Positions 1-9,780 of a stretch of DNA of 47,432 nt are shown here, one piece after another (position 1 is the stretch's first letter; each line of letters starts with the position of its first letter). The translations under genes and the position numbers were made by a program. This stretch comes from Actinobacteria bacterium Ga0077560 (GTDB taxonomy: Bacteria; Actinomycetota; Thermoleophilia; Miltoncostaeales; Miltoncostaeaceae), in contig LNFL01000151.1 in NCBI GenBank assembly GCA_001464275.1, positions 1-47,432 of the forward strand. Reading direction: 5' to 3'. The notes under the pieces were generated by a model that was not told the DNA's origin, made no database searches, and was given only the letters and a program-made list of their open reading frames with translations.

Positions 1-1115
1 TGTCCGGCAACCAGGCGATCGCCCTGGGTGCCGTCGCCGCCGGCCTCGAGTACTTCGGCGGCTACCCGATCACCCCGGCCTCCGACATCTTGGAGTGGCT
101 GTCGGCGAAGCTGCCGGCGACGGGCGGCATCACCATCCAGTGCGAGGACGAGATCGCCTCCCTGGCCTCGGTCATCGGCGCGTCCTACGCCGGCAAGAAG
201 GCCGCCACGGCGACCTCCGGCCCCGGCCTGTCGCTCATGAGCGAGCTGCTGGGCTACGCCGGCACCGCCGAGATCCCCTGCGTGATCATCGACGCCCAGC
301 GTGGCGGCCCCTCCACGGGCCTGCCCACCAAGACCGAGCAGTCGGACCTCAACCACGCCCTCTACGGCGGGCACGGCGAGGCGCCCCGGGTGGTCATCGC
401 CCCCACGACGGTGGAGGACTGCTTCTGGGCCACCGTTGACGCCTTCAACTACGCCGAGCGGTTCCAGGTACCGGTCATCCTGCTGACCGACCAGGGCCTG
501 GCCACCCGCATGGAGGTCATCGCCAAGCCCGACCTCTCGAAGGTGGAGCGGTGGCCTCGCAAGACCGCCAAGGACGCCAACGGCGAGTACAAGCGCTACG
601 AGCTCGGCGGCGACAGCGTGTCGCCCATGGGCATCCCCGGCGAGGAGGGCGGCCAGTACGTCGCCACCGGCATCGAGCACGACGAGCTCGGCCACCCGGC
701 CTACACGCCGGAGAACCACGTCGCGATGCAGAACAAGCGCTGGAACAAGCTCGAGCCGCTCAAGAACGGCGCGGCGCGCCACGCCTCCATCGGCGAGGAG
801 CAGCCGGAGATCGCGCTGGTGGGCTTCGGCTCCACCTTCGGCGCGGTGCGCGAGGCCGTGGAGCGGGCGCAGGCCGAGGGGCTCTCGGTCGGCGCGTTCT
901 ACCCCCGCGTGCTCGGCCCGTTCCCGGCCGGCAAGGTGGAGGAGTTCACGGCGAAGGCCAAGCGGGTCATCGTGCCCGAGGTCAACTTCACCGGCCAGCT
1001 CGCGCGCCTCGTGCGCAGCGAGGTGGGCATCAAGGTCGACAGCCAGGCGAAGTGCGACGGGCTTCCGTTCACCGCCGAGGACATCTACGACATGATCACG
1101 GAGGCCGCCCGATGA
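1..1115 (+). CDS. korA: 2-oxoacid:ferredoxin oxidoreductase subunit alpha, 5' partial
   Basis: Catalyses, with KorB, CoA- and ferredoxin-dependent oxidative decarboxylation of 2-oxoglutarate or a related 2-oxoacid; cytoplasmic. The reading frame is open from the window edge (first full codon at base 3), so the start and probably a fused gamma-type domain lie outside. The visible 371 residues open with the family signature GNQAIALGAVAAG followed by GYPITPASDILEW (the pyrimidine-binding fold of the alpha subunit), and contain the SGPGLSLM and QRGGPSTGLPTKTEQSDL segments typical of KorA/PorA. The stop overlaps the korB start as ATGA (1112-1115), so the two are translationally coupled. The substrate (2-oxoglutarate or pyruvate) cannot be settled from sequence alone; the two-gene alpha/beta layout favours Kor. 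Confidence 0.93.
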   Translation, partial: SGNQAIALGAVAAGLEYFGGYPITPASDILEWLSAKLPATGGITIQCEDEIASLASVIGASYAGKKAATATSGPGLSLMSELLGYAGTAEIPCVIIDAQRGGPSTGLPTKTEQSDLNHALYGGHGEAPRVVIAPTTVEDCFWATVDAFNYAERFQVPVILLTDQGLATRMEVIAKPDLSKVERWPRKTAKDANGEYKRYELGGDSVSPMGIPGEEGGQYVATGIEHDELGHPAYTPENHVAMQNKRWNKLEPLKNGAARHASIGEEQPEIALVGFGSTFGAVREAVERAQAEGLSVGAFYPRVLGPFPAGKVEEFTAKAKRVIVPEVNFTGQLARLVRSEVGIKVDSQAKCDGLPFTAEDIYDMITEAAR

Positions 1116-1990
1116 GCACCGCACCGGCGACCCGCAAGCCCACCGACTACAAGTCGGACCTCAAGCCGATCTGGTGCCCGGGCTGCGGCGACTTCGGAGT
1201 CCTCGCATCCCTGTACCGGGCGTTCGCCCAGCTGAACCTCGACCCGGCCAACACCGTGGTCGTGTCCGGCATCGGCTGCTCCAGCCGCCTTCCCGGCTTC
1301 GTCAGCACCTACGGCGTGCACACCCTGCACGGCCGGGCGCTGCCGGTGGCCATGGGCGTGAAGCTCGCCAACCCGGAGCTCACCGTGGTCGCCGTCGGCG
1401 GTGACGGCGACGGCTTCGCGATCGGCGCGGGGCACTTCCCGCACGCCGCCCGCCGCAACATCGACATCACCTACCTGGTGATGGACAACGAGATCTACGG
1501 CCTCACCAAGGGCCAGGTCTCCCCGACGTCCCTCACCGACCAGAAGGCGCCCTCCACCCCCTGGGGGAACCTGGAGACGCCGCTGAACACCCTGGGCTTC
1601 GCGATCGCCTCGGGCGCCGGCTTCGTGGCCCGCGGCGCGTCGTTCAACACGAAGACGCTCACCGAGCTCATCGTGCAGGCCGTGGAGCACAAGGGCTTCA
1701 GCTACATCGACGCCATGTCGCCCTGCGTGATGTTCAACAACCACCAGGAGGAGTGGAAGGAGCTCGTCACCGACGTCGCGCCCGACCACGACCCCTCCGA
1801 CAAGGTCGCCGCGTTCGACCTGGCGCTGAAGGGCGGGTTCAAGCTCGGGATCCTCTACCGCGAGCTGCGTCCGACCCTCGGCGAGAAGTACCAGGCCCTC
1901 ATCGAGCGGACGCCGGACAACGACGTCGCGACGATGCTGGAGGCCTTCAGCGCCCGCAAGGGCGTGGCCATCGGCAAGCCGGTCGCCTGA
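1112..1990 (+). CDS. korB: 2-oxoacid:ferredoxin oxidoreductase subunit beta
   Basis: Thiamine-diphosphate-binding subunit of the 2-oxoacid:ferredoxin oxidoreductase, 292 residues, a normal length for KorB. An N-terminal CPGCGDFG motif is followed by GIGCSSR, and the ThDP/Mg motif GGDGDGFAIG with a downstream N (VMDNEIYGLTKGQ) is intact. It starts at the ATG inside the ATGA overlap with korA, so the subunits are made in equal amounts. A strong hairpin follows the stop and separates it from the convergent GGDEF gene. Such enzymes feed low-potential electrons from the TCA cycle into ferredoxin; the electron acceptor is not encoded in the window. Confidence 0.95.
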   Translation: MSTAPATRKPTDYKSDLKPIWCPGCGDFGVLASLYRAFAQLNLDPANTVVVSGIGCSSRLPGFVSTYGVHTLHGRALPVAMGVKLANPELTVVAVGGDGDGFAIGAGHFPHAARRNIDITYLVMDNEIYGLTKGQVSPTSLTDQKAPSTPWGNLETPLNTLGFAIASGAGFVARGASFNTKTLTELIVQAVEHKGFSYIDAMSPCVMFNNHQEEWKELVTDVAPDHDPSDKVAAFDLALKGGFKLGILYRELRPTLGEKYQALIERTPDNDVATMLEAFSARKGVAIGKPVA

Positions 1991-2016
1991 CCCCGGCTCG
2001 CCCATGACGTACCCGA

Positions 2017-2041
2017 CGGGGCCCGCCATCGGCGGGCCCCG
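2017..2041 (+). terminator. hairpin terminator after korB
   Basis: Perfect 11-bp GC-rich stem (2017-2027 with 2031-2041) and a 3-nt loop, followed by a short T-containing stretch, between the convergent korB and the minus-strand GGDEF gene. It could work in both directions. Confidence 0.75.
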
Positions 2042-2054
2042 TTCGTTTGACGGC

Positions 2055-4193
<2,139 letters not shown>

Positions 4194-4243
4194 GGGCGCG
4201 GGCCGCCCCGGTGCGGGCGGCTGCCTGTGGAATCGGCAGCGGA

Positions 4244-4264
4244 CGCGGGAAGTGGAGTCCCGCG
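4244..4264 (-). terminator. hairpin downstream of purE
   Basis: 7-bp perfect stem (4244-4250 with 4258-4264) with a 7-nt loop, 14 nt after the purE stop on the minus strand. There is no clear T-run, so it may be a weak terminator between purE and the GGDEF/HD-GYP gene. Confidence 0.4.
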
Positions 4265-4277
4265 GGTGGGGCGCGCG

Positions 4278-4778
4278 CTATTCGTGCTCGGCGCGCACCC
4301 GCGCGTCGGCCGCCCGGGCCATGTCGGCCTGCGCGGCCTGCAGCGCGGCCACTCGCGCGGCGAGCTCCGCATCGGCCACGCCGAGGATCCGGGCCGCCAG
4401 CAGGCCCGCGTTGCGGCCGTTGTCGATGGCCACGGTCGCGACCGGCACCCCGCGCGGCATCTGCACGATCGACAACAGGGAATCCATGCCGTCCAGGGCG
4501 GTGGTGCGAACGGGCACGCCGATGACCGGCAGGTGGGTCACCGCGGCGAGCATGCCGGGCAGGTGGGCGGCGCCGCCGGCGCCGGCGACGATCACGCGCA
4601 GGCCGCGCCCGGCGGCCTCGGTGCCGTAGGCGATCATGTCGTGCGGGGTCCGGTGGGCGGAGACCACCCGCACCTCGTGCGGGACCCCCAGCTCGGTGAG
4701 CGCCTCGGCGGCGGCCCGCATGACCGGCAGGTCGGAGTCGCTGCCCATCACCACACCCACCAGCGGCGCCGCGCTCAC
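4278..4778 (-). CDS. purE: 5-(carboxyamino)imidazole ribonucleotide mutase
   Basis: Converts N5-CAIR to CAIR in de novo purine synthesis; cytoplasmic, normally an octamer. 166 residues, usual class I PurE length. The N-terminal [10 protein letters not shown] loop, the SAHRTP motif and the [13 protein letters not shown] loop are all present and complete. The GTG start is chosen because it overlaps the purK stop as GTGA (4775-4778) and gives the conserved N-terminus; longer in-frame extensions run only through purK shadow sequence. It forms an operon with purK, the enzyme of the preceding step. Confidence 0.96.
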   Translation of the reverse strand: MSAAPLVGVVMGSDSDLPVMRAAAEALTELGVPHEVRVVSAHRTPHDMIAYGTEAAGRGLRVIVAGAGGAAHLPGMLAAVTHLPVIGVPVRTTALDGMDSLLSIVQMPRGVPVATVAIDNGRNAGLLAARILGVADAELAARVAALQAAQADMARAADARVRAEHE

Positions 4779-5923
4779 AGCGCCACCGCCCGGGCGCCGT
4801 GCCGCGCGACCTCGAGCGCCTCCGCCGGCGTCGCCGCCATCGCGGTCACATGCCCCATCTTCCTGCGCACGCGGACCTCCGCCTTGTCGTAGAGATGCAG
4901 GTGGGCGCCCGGCACCGCCAGCGCCGCCGGCAGGTCGGGCCGGCTGGGGCCGGACGCGGTGCCCAGGATGTTGACCATCGCCCCGGCGGGGGCGCGCAGG
5001 TTGACGGGGCCCAGCGGCATGCCCAGCACGCCCCGCAGGTGGTTCTCGAACTGCGAGGTCTCGCAGCATTCGATGGTGTAGTGCCCGCTGTTGTGCGGGC
5101 GCGGGGCGAGCTCGTTCACCAGCACGCCGCCGTCACGCAGCAGGAACATCTCCACGCCCATCACCCCCAGGCCCTCGCCGGCGGCCGCGGCGGCCTGTGC
5201 GATCGCCTGGGCCCGGTTCCGGACGGCCGGATCGATCTCCGCGGGGGCGATCACCTCGTGGCACACGTGGTCGCGCTGGACGGTCTCCACCACCGGGTAG
5301 CAGGCCTCTTCCCCGGTGGTGCTGCGGGCCACCATCGCCGCCAGCTCGCGCTCGAACGGCACCCATGCCTCCACCAGCACGCCCTCGCCGCGGTCGAGGC
5401 CGGGCATGGCGGCCATCGCCTCCTCCGGGGTGTGGCAGTTGGCGTTGCCGTAGCCGTCGTACCCCAGCGTGCGGGACTTCAGGACCAGCGGCCAGCCCAG
5501 GTCGCGCCCCGCGGCGGCCATGTCCGACGGGCGGTCCGCCACCAGGAACCGCGGCACCGGAAGGCCGGCCGAGACCAGGCGGTCCTTCTGCAGCGCCTTG
5601 TCCTGCACCACCGCCACGGTCGCCGCCCGGGGCCGCACGGGTGTGCCGGCGACCTCCACCGCGGCCAGCGCCCTGGCGTCGACGAACTCGTTCTCGAGGG
5701 TCACCACGCGGCACACGCGGCCGAGCGCGGCCACGGCCGCGGGATCGCGCCAGTCGCCCCGCACAACGCCCGCCGCCACGAGCCCCGCGGGCTCGGCCGG
5801 GTCGCCCAGCACCGCCACCCGCAGGCCCAGGGGCCAGGCGGCCAGGCACGTCATGCGGGCCAGCTGACCGGCGCCCGCGATGCCGACGTCGTAGGGCGCC
5901 TCGTCGGTGGGTGTGGTCGTCAC
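4775..5923 (-). CDS. purK: 5-(carboxyamino)imidazole ribonucleotide synthase
   Basis: ATP-grasp enzyme that makes N5-CAIR from AIR, bicarbonate and ATP; supplies PurE. 382 residues from the GTG at 5921-5923. The N-terminal [11 protein letters not shown] nucleotide-binding loop, the ATP-grasp segments [14 protein letters not shown] and [11 protein letters not shown], and the C-terminal [14 protein letters not shown] motif are all present. The ATG at 5977 would add 18 residues without family resemblance. The GTG is preferred because a TAGCGT hexamer sits 7 nt upstream with no Shine-Dalgarno, as at other apparently leaderless genes here. Divergent from the tRNA gene. Confidence 0.94.
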   Translation of the reverse strand: MTTTPTDEAPYDVGIAGAGQLARMTCLAAWPLGLRVAVLGDPAEPAGLVAAGVVRGDWRDPAAVAALGRVCRVVTLENEFVDARALAAVEVAGTPVRPRAATVAVVQDKALQKDRLVSAGLPVPRFLVADRPSDMAAAGRDLGWPLVLKSRTLGYDGYGNANCHTPEEAMAAMPGLDRGEGVLVEAWVPFERELAAMVARSTTGEEACYPVVETVQRDHVCHEVIAPAEIDPAVRNRAQAIAQAAAAAGEGLGVMGVEMFLLRDGGVLVNELAPRPHNSGHYTIECCETSQFENHLRGVLGMPLGPVNLRAPAGAMVNILGTASGPSRPDLPAALAVPGAHLHLYDKAEVRVRRKMGHVTAMAATPAEALEVARHGARAVAL

Positions 5924-5930
5924 GCGGGGG

Positions 5931-5936
5931 ACGCTA
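5931..5936 (-). promoter_or_regulatory. -10-like hexamer of purKE, probably leaderless
   Basis: TAGCGT on the minus strand, 7 nt before the purK GTG; no ribosome-binding site lies between. It fits the TAnnnT spacing pattern seen at other genes in the window. Confidence 0.5.
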
Positions 5937-5972
5937 CCAAGCCCCGTCCCGGTCGCATCGAGCGAGCCTTGG

Positions 5973-5978
5973 TACACT
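5973..5978 (+). promoter_or_regulatory. -10 box of the tRNA-Val gene
   Basis: TACACT, 12 nt upstream of the mature tRNA 5' end, a good match to TAnnnT. No clear -35 box is seen. Confidence 0.5.
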
Positions 5979-5990
5979 GCTCACCGGCCC

Positions 5991-6063
5991 GGGCGCATAG
6001 CTCAGTTGGGAGAGCACCAGCTCGACAAGCTGGGGGTCACAGGTTCGAGCCCTGTTGCGCCCA
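5991..6063 (+). tRNA. tRNA-Val (anticodon GAC)
   Basis: 73 nt forming a full cloverleaf: a 7-bp acceptor stem (GGGCGCA with TGCGCCC), a D-arm with GG at positions 18-19, a 5-bp anticodon stem (CCAGC/GCTGG), a 5-nt variable loop and a T-arm with TTCGAGC. The 7-nt anticodon loop reads TCGACAA, placing GAC at 34-36 (valine). The discriminator base is A and CCA is not encoded. The loop has C at position 33 where elongator tRNAs almost always have U. A hairpin terminator follows 2 nt later. Confidence 0.93.
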
Positions 6064-6065
6064 TA

Positions 6066-6092
6066 CGAAACCCCGCCACGTGCGGGGTTTCG
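6066..6092 (+). terminator. terminator after tRNA-Val
   Basis: Perfect 11-bp stem (6066-6076 with 6082-6092) and a 5-nt loop, with AAA in the left arm and TTT in the right arm. It lies between the tRNA and the convergent meaB gene and can serve both strands. Confidence 0.8.
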
Positions 6093-6143
6093 TCGTTCTC
6101 GGACCGGGCCGGCCGCTCATCCGGCGCCGGCCGCCGACGACGG

Positions 6144-7133
6144 TCACGCGCCGCGCGGCGGCTGGGGGCCCATCCCGGCGAGCAGCACCGCGCAGGCGTC
6201 GGCGGGAGACATGGTCCCGGCCTCCACGTCCGCCAGCACCCGGCGGCCCGCCGGGGTGTCCATCGCGGTGTCCACCAGCGCGCGCAGGCTGCGCTCGAGG
6301 GTCGCGGCGAGCTCCAGGCGCCGCCCGCGCCGCCGCCGGGCGACGAGTCCGTCACCGGCGGCCAGCGATGCGCGGTGCGCGTCGGCCGCGGCGAGCAGCT
6401 CGGGCACACCGTCGCCCGTGGTGGCGACGGTGAGGACGATCTCGGGACGGCGGCCCGCCCGCGCCTCCAGGCCGCTGATGTGGCCCAGATCGAGCATCAG
6501 CTCCAGGTCGCGGCGGGCGTCGCGGGCGCCCGGGCGGTCCGCCTTGTTCACCACCAGGACGTCGGCGAGCTCCAGCAGGCCGGCCTTGTTGGCCTGCACG
6601 GCGTCGCCCCACCCCGGGGAGGTGACCAGCACGGTGGTGTCGGCCGCTGAGGCGATGTCGACCTCCACCTGTCCGACGCCGGTGGTCTCCACGATGACCG
6701 GGTCGAACCCCAGGTGGGCCAGCAGCCGCGTGGTGGCCGGGACGGCGAACGCCAGGCCGCCCTGCTGGCCGCGCGTCGCCATCGACCGCACGAACGCCCC
6801 CGCGGCAAAGCCGTCCATGCGCACGCGGTCGCCCAGGATGGCGCCCCCGGTGAGGGGCGAGGAGGGGTCCACGGCCAGCACGGCGGGCGTGCGCCCGGCG
6901 TCGGCCAGGCAGGCCAGCAGCCGGCCCGTGAGCGATGACTTGCCCGCCCCCGGGGCCCCGGTGATGCCGATGACGTGCCCGGCGTCGTCCGCGGCCGGCA
7001 GCAGTCCGGCGATCTCGAGCGCCGTGTCGCCGCCGCGCTCGACCAGGGTGATGAGCCGCGCGACGGCCCGGCGGTCCCCACCGCGCGCCACGCGCAGGAG
7101 CGCGGCCGGGCCGGGGGAGGGCGACGGGCTCAC
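6144..7133 (-). CDS. meaB: MeaB/ArgK-type GTPase chaperone of B12-dependent acyl-CoA mutase
   Basis: G3E-family GTPase that gates adenosylcobalamin loading and protects the mutase from inactivation. 329 residues, family-typical. Walker A GAPGAGKS at 59-66, the AVDPSSPLTGGAILGDRVRM segment, the VETTGVGQ switch and the NKAD guanine-specificity motif are all intact. The GTG start at 7131-7133 overlaps the stop of the B12-binding subunit gene as GTGA; a longer frame exists but only runs through that gene. The arrangement large subunit, small subunit, chaperone identifies the substrate protein as the mutase encoded immediately upstream. Confidence 0.95.
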   Translation of the reverse strand: MSPSPSPGPAALLRVARGGDRRAVARLITLVERGGDTALEIAGLLPAADDAGHVIGITGAPGAGKSSLTGRLLACLADAGRTPAVLAVDPSSPLTGGAILGDRVRMDGFAAGAFVRSMATRGQQGGLAFAVPATTRLLAHLGFDPVIVETTGVGQVEVDIASAADTTVLVTSPGWGDAVQANKAGLLELADVLVVNKADRPGARDARRDLELMLDLGHISGLEARAGRRPEIVLTVATTGDGVPELLAAADAHRASLAAGDGLVARRRRGRRLELAATLERSLRALVDTAMDTPAGRRVLADVEAGTMSPADACAVLLAGMGPQPPRGA

Positions 7134-7534
7134 CCGTCGTCCGGAACCGCGACCCGCCGCACCGCGGCCACCACCTCCGGGGCCGACGCGCCCGGACCCA
7201 GCACGGCCGCCACCCCGGCGGCCCGCAGCGTCTCGGCGTCGTCGGCGGGCACGATCCCGCCGACGACCACCGGCGTGGCCAGGCCCAGCGCGCGAAGCGC
7301 CTCCACCATCGCGGGGCCCAGGGTGAGGTGGCTGGCGTTGTGCATGGAGATGCCCACCGCGTCGGCGTCCTCCTGCTCGGCCACCGCCGCGACCCCCTCC
7401 GGGGTCTGCCGCAGGCCCAGGTAGACCACCTCCATGCCGGCGTCCCGCAGGATGCGCGCGACGATCTTCAGGCCGCGGTCGTGGCCGTCGAAGCCGAGCT
7501 TGGCCAGGACGATGCGGGGCGGCGCGCCGGTCAT
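7130..7534 (-). CDS. B12-binding small subunit of acyl-CoA mutase
   Basis: 134-residue stand-alone cobalamin-binding (Rossmann-like) subunit. The base-off B12 motif DxHxxG is present as D16-G-H18-D-R-G21, with LGF before it and the SMHNASHL and VVVGGIVP segments after it, typical of MCM_C / IcmB proteins. The ATG at 7532-7534 shares one base with the stop of the large-subunit gene (TGATG), so expression is coupled. It has a separate B12 subunit, as in isobutyryl-CoA mutase (IcmA/IcmB) and some split methylmalonyl-CoA mutases. Confidence 0.95.
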   Translation of the reverse strand: MTGAPPRIVLAKLGFDGHDRGLKIVARILRDAGMEVVYLGLRQTPEGVAAVAEQEDADAVGISMHNASHLTLGPAMVEALRALGLATPVVVGGIVPADDAETLRAAGVAAVLGPGASAPEVVAAVRRVAVPDDG

Positions 7535-9180
7535 CAGACGACGATCCGCTCCACGTGGGTGCCGAGCACCGCGGCCAGCGTCGCCACGATCTCTCCCTCG
7601 GTGGCGAGTGCCGTGACCGCGTCGATGAGCGGGGGCATGATGTTGCGCGCGGGGTCCGCCGCGCAGGCGCCCACCTCGCGCAGGCATCGCTCCACCGCCG
7701 CCCCGTCGCGCGCGCTGCGCACCGCGGCCAGGCGGGCCAGCTGGCAGCGCTCCACCTCCGGGTCGATGCGCAGCGTGTCGCGCACCTGCTCGTCGTTGCC
7801 CTCGGTGAAGGCGTTGACCCCCACGATGATCCGCCGCCCGGCGTTGACCTCACGCTCGAACCGGTAGGCGGCGTCGGCGATCTCGCCCACGAAGTACCCG
7901 TCCTCGATGCCCGCGTAGACGCCCTCGAGGATCGACCCGCCGCCGAGCTCCAGCAGGTGGTCGAACACCTCCCCGGCCAGCCGCTCCAGCTCGTCGGTGA
8001 GCCACTCCACGTAGTCCGAGCCGCCGAGCGGGTCGGCCACGTTGGTGACGCCGGTCTCGTGCGCGATGACCTGCTGGGTCCGCAGGGCGATGCGGGCGGC
8101 CCGGTCGGTGGGCAGGGCGAGCGCCTCGTCGAAGGCGTCGGTGTGCAGGCTCTGGGTGCCGCCGAGCACCGCGGCGAGCGCCTGGATCGCCACGCGGGCG
8201 ATGTTGACCTCCGGCTGGGCGGCGGTGAGGGAGACCCCGGCGGTCTGGGTGTGGAACCGGCACAGCAGGCTCCGCTCGTCGGCGGCGCCGTACCGGTCGC
8301 GCATCCACCGGGCCCAGATCCGCCGCGCGGCCCGCAGCTTGCAGATCTCCTCGAAGAAGTCGTTGTGGCAGTTGAAGAAGAAGCTCAGCCGGGGGGCGAA
8401 GGCGTCCACCTCCAGGCCGGCGGCGATCTCCGCCTCCACGTAGGCGAAGCCGTTGGCGAGGGTGAAGGCGAGCTCCTGCACGGCCGTGCTGCCGGCCTCG
8501 CGGATGTGGTACCCGGAGATCGACACGGGGTTCCAGCGGGGCATCTGTGCCGTGGTGAAGGCGATCATGTCGGTGACCAGCCGCACCGACTCCCGGGGCG
8601 GGAAGATGAACTCCTTCTGCGCCTGGTACTCCTTGAGGATGTCGTTCTGGATGGTCCCCGAGAGGTCCGCCCGGGCGACGCCCGAGCGCTCGGCGGCCGC
8701 GATGTACATGGCGAACAGCACCGGGGCGGGGCCGTTGACCGTCATCGAGGTCGACACCGAACCGAGGTCGATCCCGGCGTAGAGCTCCTCGACGTCGGCG
8801 AGCGTGTCGACCGCCACACCGGCCCGGCCCACCTCGCCGCGCGACCGCGGGTCGTCGGAGTCCGCGCCCATCAGGGTGGGCATGTCGAAGGCGGTCGAGA
8901 GGCCCGTGCCGCCCGCGGCGAGCAGCTCCCTGAACCTCAGATTGGTGTCGGCGGCGCCGCCGAACCCCGCGAACATCCGCATGGTCCACAGCCGCGAGCG
9001 GTACATCGACGCGTGGACGCCGCGGGTGTACGGGAACCGGCCCGGCAGCGGCGAACCGCCGTACACCGGTTCGAGGGGAACCCCGGACATGGTCTCGAAC
9101 GGGACCTCCCGGAGCGGGGCGCGGCGGTAGGCCTCCCGCCAGGCCCGCGTGTCGGTCCCCTCGTCCGCCTCCGGCGCCAT
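7534..9180 (-). CDS. Acyl-CoA mutase large (catalytic) subunit, isobutyryl-CoA mutase type
   Basis: 548-residue TIM-barrel subunit of an adenosylcobalamin-dependent carbon-skeleton mutase. Conserved family segments run from RFPYTRGVHASMY through FAGFGGAADTN, SMTVNGPAP, NDILKEYQAQKE, SGYHIREAG and LGGTQSLHT to VNAFTEG. The two specificity positions are F70 and Q188, 118 residues apart, like Y89/R207 of methylmalonyl-CoA mutase; Phe/Gln is the isobutyryl-CoA mutase pattern. The ATG at 9178-9180 is preceded by AAAGGA; an upstream in-frame ATG would run through the operator. First gene of a three-gene operon, divergent from marR. The alternative name is methylmalonyl-CoA mutase family protein. 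Confidence 0.93.
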   Translation of the reverse strand: MAPEADEGTDTRAWREAYRRAPLREVPFETMSGVPLEPVYGGSPLPGRFPYTRGVHASMYRSRLWTMRMFAGFGGAADTNLRFRELLAAGGTGLSTAFDMPTLMGADSDDPRSRGEVGRAGVAVDTLADVEELYAGIDLGSVSTSMTVNGPAPVLFAMYIAAAERSGVARADLSGTIQNDILKEYQAQKEFIFPPRESVRLVTDMIAFTTAQMPRWNPVSISGYHIREAGSTAVQELAFTLANGFAYVEAEIAAGLEVDAFAPRLSFFFNCHNDFFEEICKLRAARRIWARWMRDRYGAADERSLLCRFHTQTAGVSLTAAQPEVNIARVAIQALAAVLGGTQSLHTDAFDEALALPTDRAARIALRTQQVIAHETGVTNVADPLGGSDYVEWLTDELERLAGEVFDHLLELGGGSILEGVYAGIEDGYFVGEIADAAYRFEREVNAGRRIIVGVNAFTEGNDEQVRDTLRIDPEVERCQLARLAAVRSARDGAAVERCLREVGACAADPARNIMPPLIDAVTALATEGEIVATLAAVLGTHVERIVV

Positions 9181-9193
9181 CGACAAGTCCTTT

Positions 9194-9214
9194 GACGTCC
9201 GACTATTGGACGTC
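9194..9214. promoter_or_regulatory. palindromic operator between the mutase operon and marR
   Basis: Perfect 7-bp inverted repeat GACGTCC (9194-9200) / GGACGTC (9208-9214) with a 7-nt spacer, between the mutase start (9180, minus) and marR (plus). The position and 14-nt centre spacing fit a MarR-family dimer site controlling both directions; binding by the adjacent MarR is inferred. Confidence 0.6.
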
Positions 9215-9230
9215 CACGCTACCACGCTCG

Positions 9231-9236
9231 TAGTCT
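9231..9236 (+). promoter_or_regulatory. -10-like hexamer of marR
   Basis: TAGTCT, 6 nt before the ATC codon at 9243; a TTGGAC (9206-9211) lies 19 nt upstream as a possible -35 and overlaps the palindrome. The same geometry marks start codons of other genes in this window. Confidence 0.45.
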
Positions 9237-9242
9237 TCGGAC

Positions 9243-9740
9243 ATCTCGCCCCTCGACCGCGATCCCATCTCCGAGGCCCGCCGCAACTGGGAGGCCGCCG
9301 GGTGGGCGGCCCCGGACGCGATGGTGGCGGCGGTGTCCGTCGTGCGGGCCCACCAGATCGTGCTGGCGGCGGTGGACGCGGCGCTCGAACCGCACGGGCT
9401 CACCTTCGCCCGCTTCGAGGCGCTGGCGCTGCTGCACTTCAGCCGGCGCGGCGCGCTGCCCATGGGCAAGATCGGGGAACGGCTGCAGGTGCACCCCACC
9501 AGCGTCACCAACGCGATCTCACGCCTGGAACGGGATGGGCTGGTGCGCCGGGTGCCGTCGGACCGCGACCGCCGCACCGTGCTGGCGCAGATCACCCCCG
9601 ACGGCCGGGAGACGGTCGTGGCCGCGGCGTCCGCGCTCACCGCGGCGGGGTTCGGCCTGGACGAGCTGCCGGCGGCGGCGCTGGGCCGCATCCACGACGC
9701 CCTCCTGCCGGTGCGCCGCGCGGCCGGTGATCTGCCCTGA
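9243..9740 (+). CDS. MarR-family transcriptional regulator, probable non-canonical ATC start
   Basis: Winged-helix regulator, 165 residues if started at ATC 9243. The frame is closed by a TAG at 9231-9233 and has no ATG, GTG or TTG before 9321. Yet residues upstream of the ATG at 9321 (DPISEARRNWEAAGW) match the N-terminal helix I expect for this MarR group, so the 139-residue version lacks part of the dimer interface. The wHTH recognition region is IGERLQVHPTSVTNAISRLE, followed by the wing VRRVPSDRDRRTVLAQIT. Divergent from the acyl-CoA mutase operon with a palindrome between, so probably its repressor, perhaps sensing an acyl-CoA. If ATC is rejected, the start is 9321. Confidence 0.8.
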   Translation: MSPLDRDPISEARRNWEAAGWAAPDAMVAAVSVVRAHQIVLAAVDAALEPHGLTFARFEALALLHFSRRGALPMGKIGERLQVHPTSVTNAISRLERDGLVRRVPSDRDRRTVLAQITPDGRETVVAAASALTAAGFGLDELPAAALGRIHDALLPVRRAAGDLP

Positions 9741-9780
9741 TCCCCCTCCAGCTCCGCGCGCGGCGTGCCGATGGGCGGAC

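Noticed and set aside
6144..7853. 569-residue open frame suggesting a fused B12 subunit/MeaB protein
   Set aside because: The residues before the GTG at 7133 are the wrong frame of the B12-binding subunit and of the large subunit; two overlapping genes with a GTGA junction explain it better.
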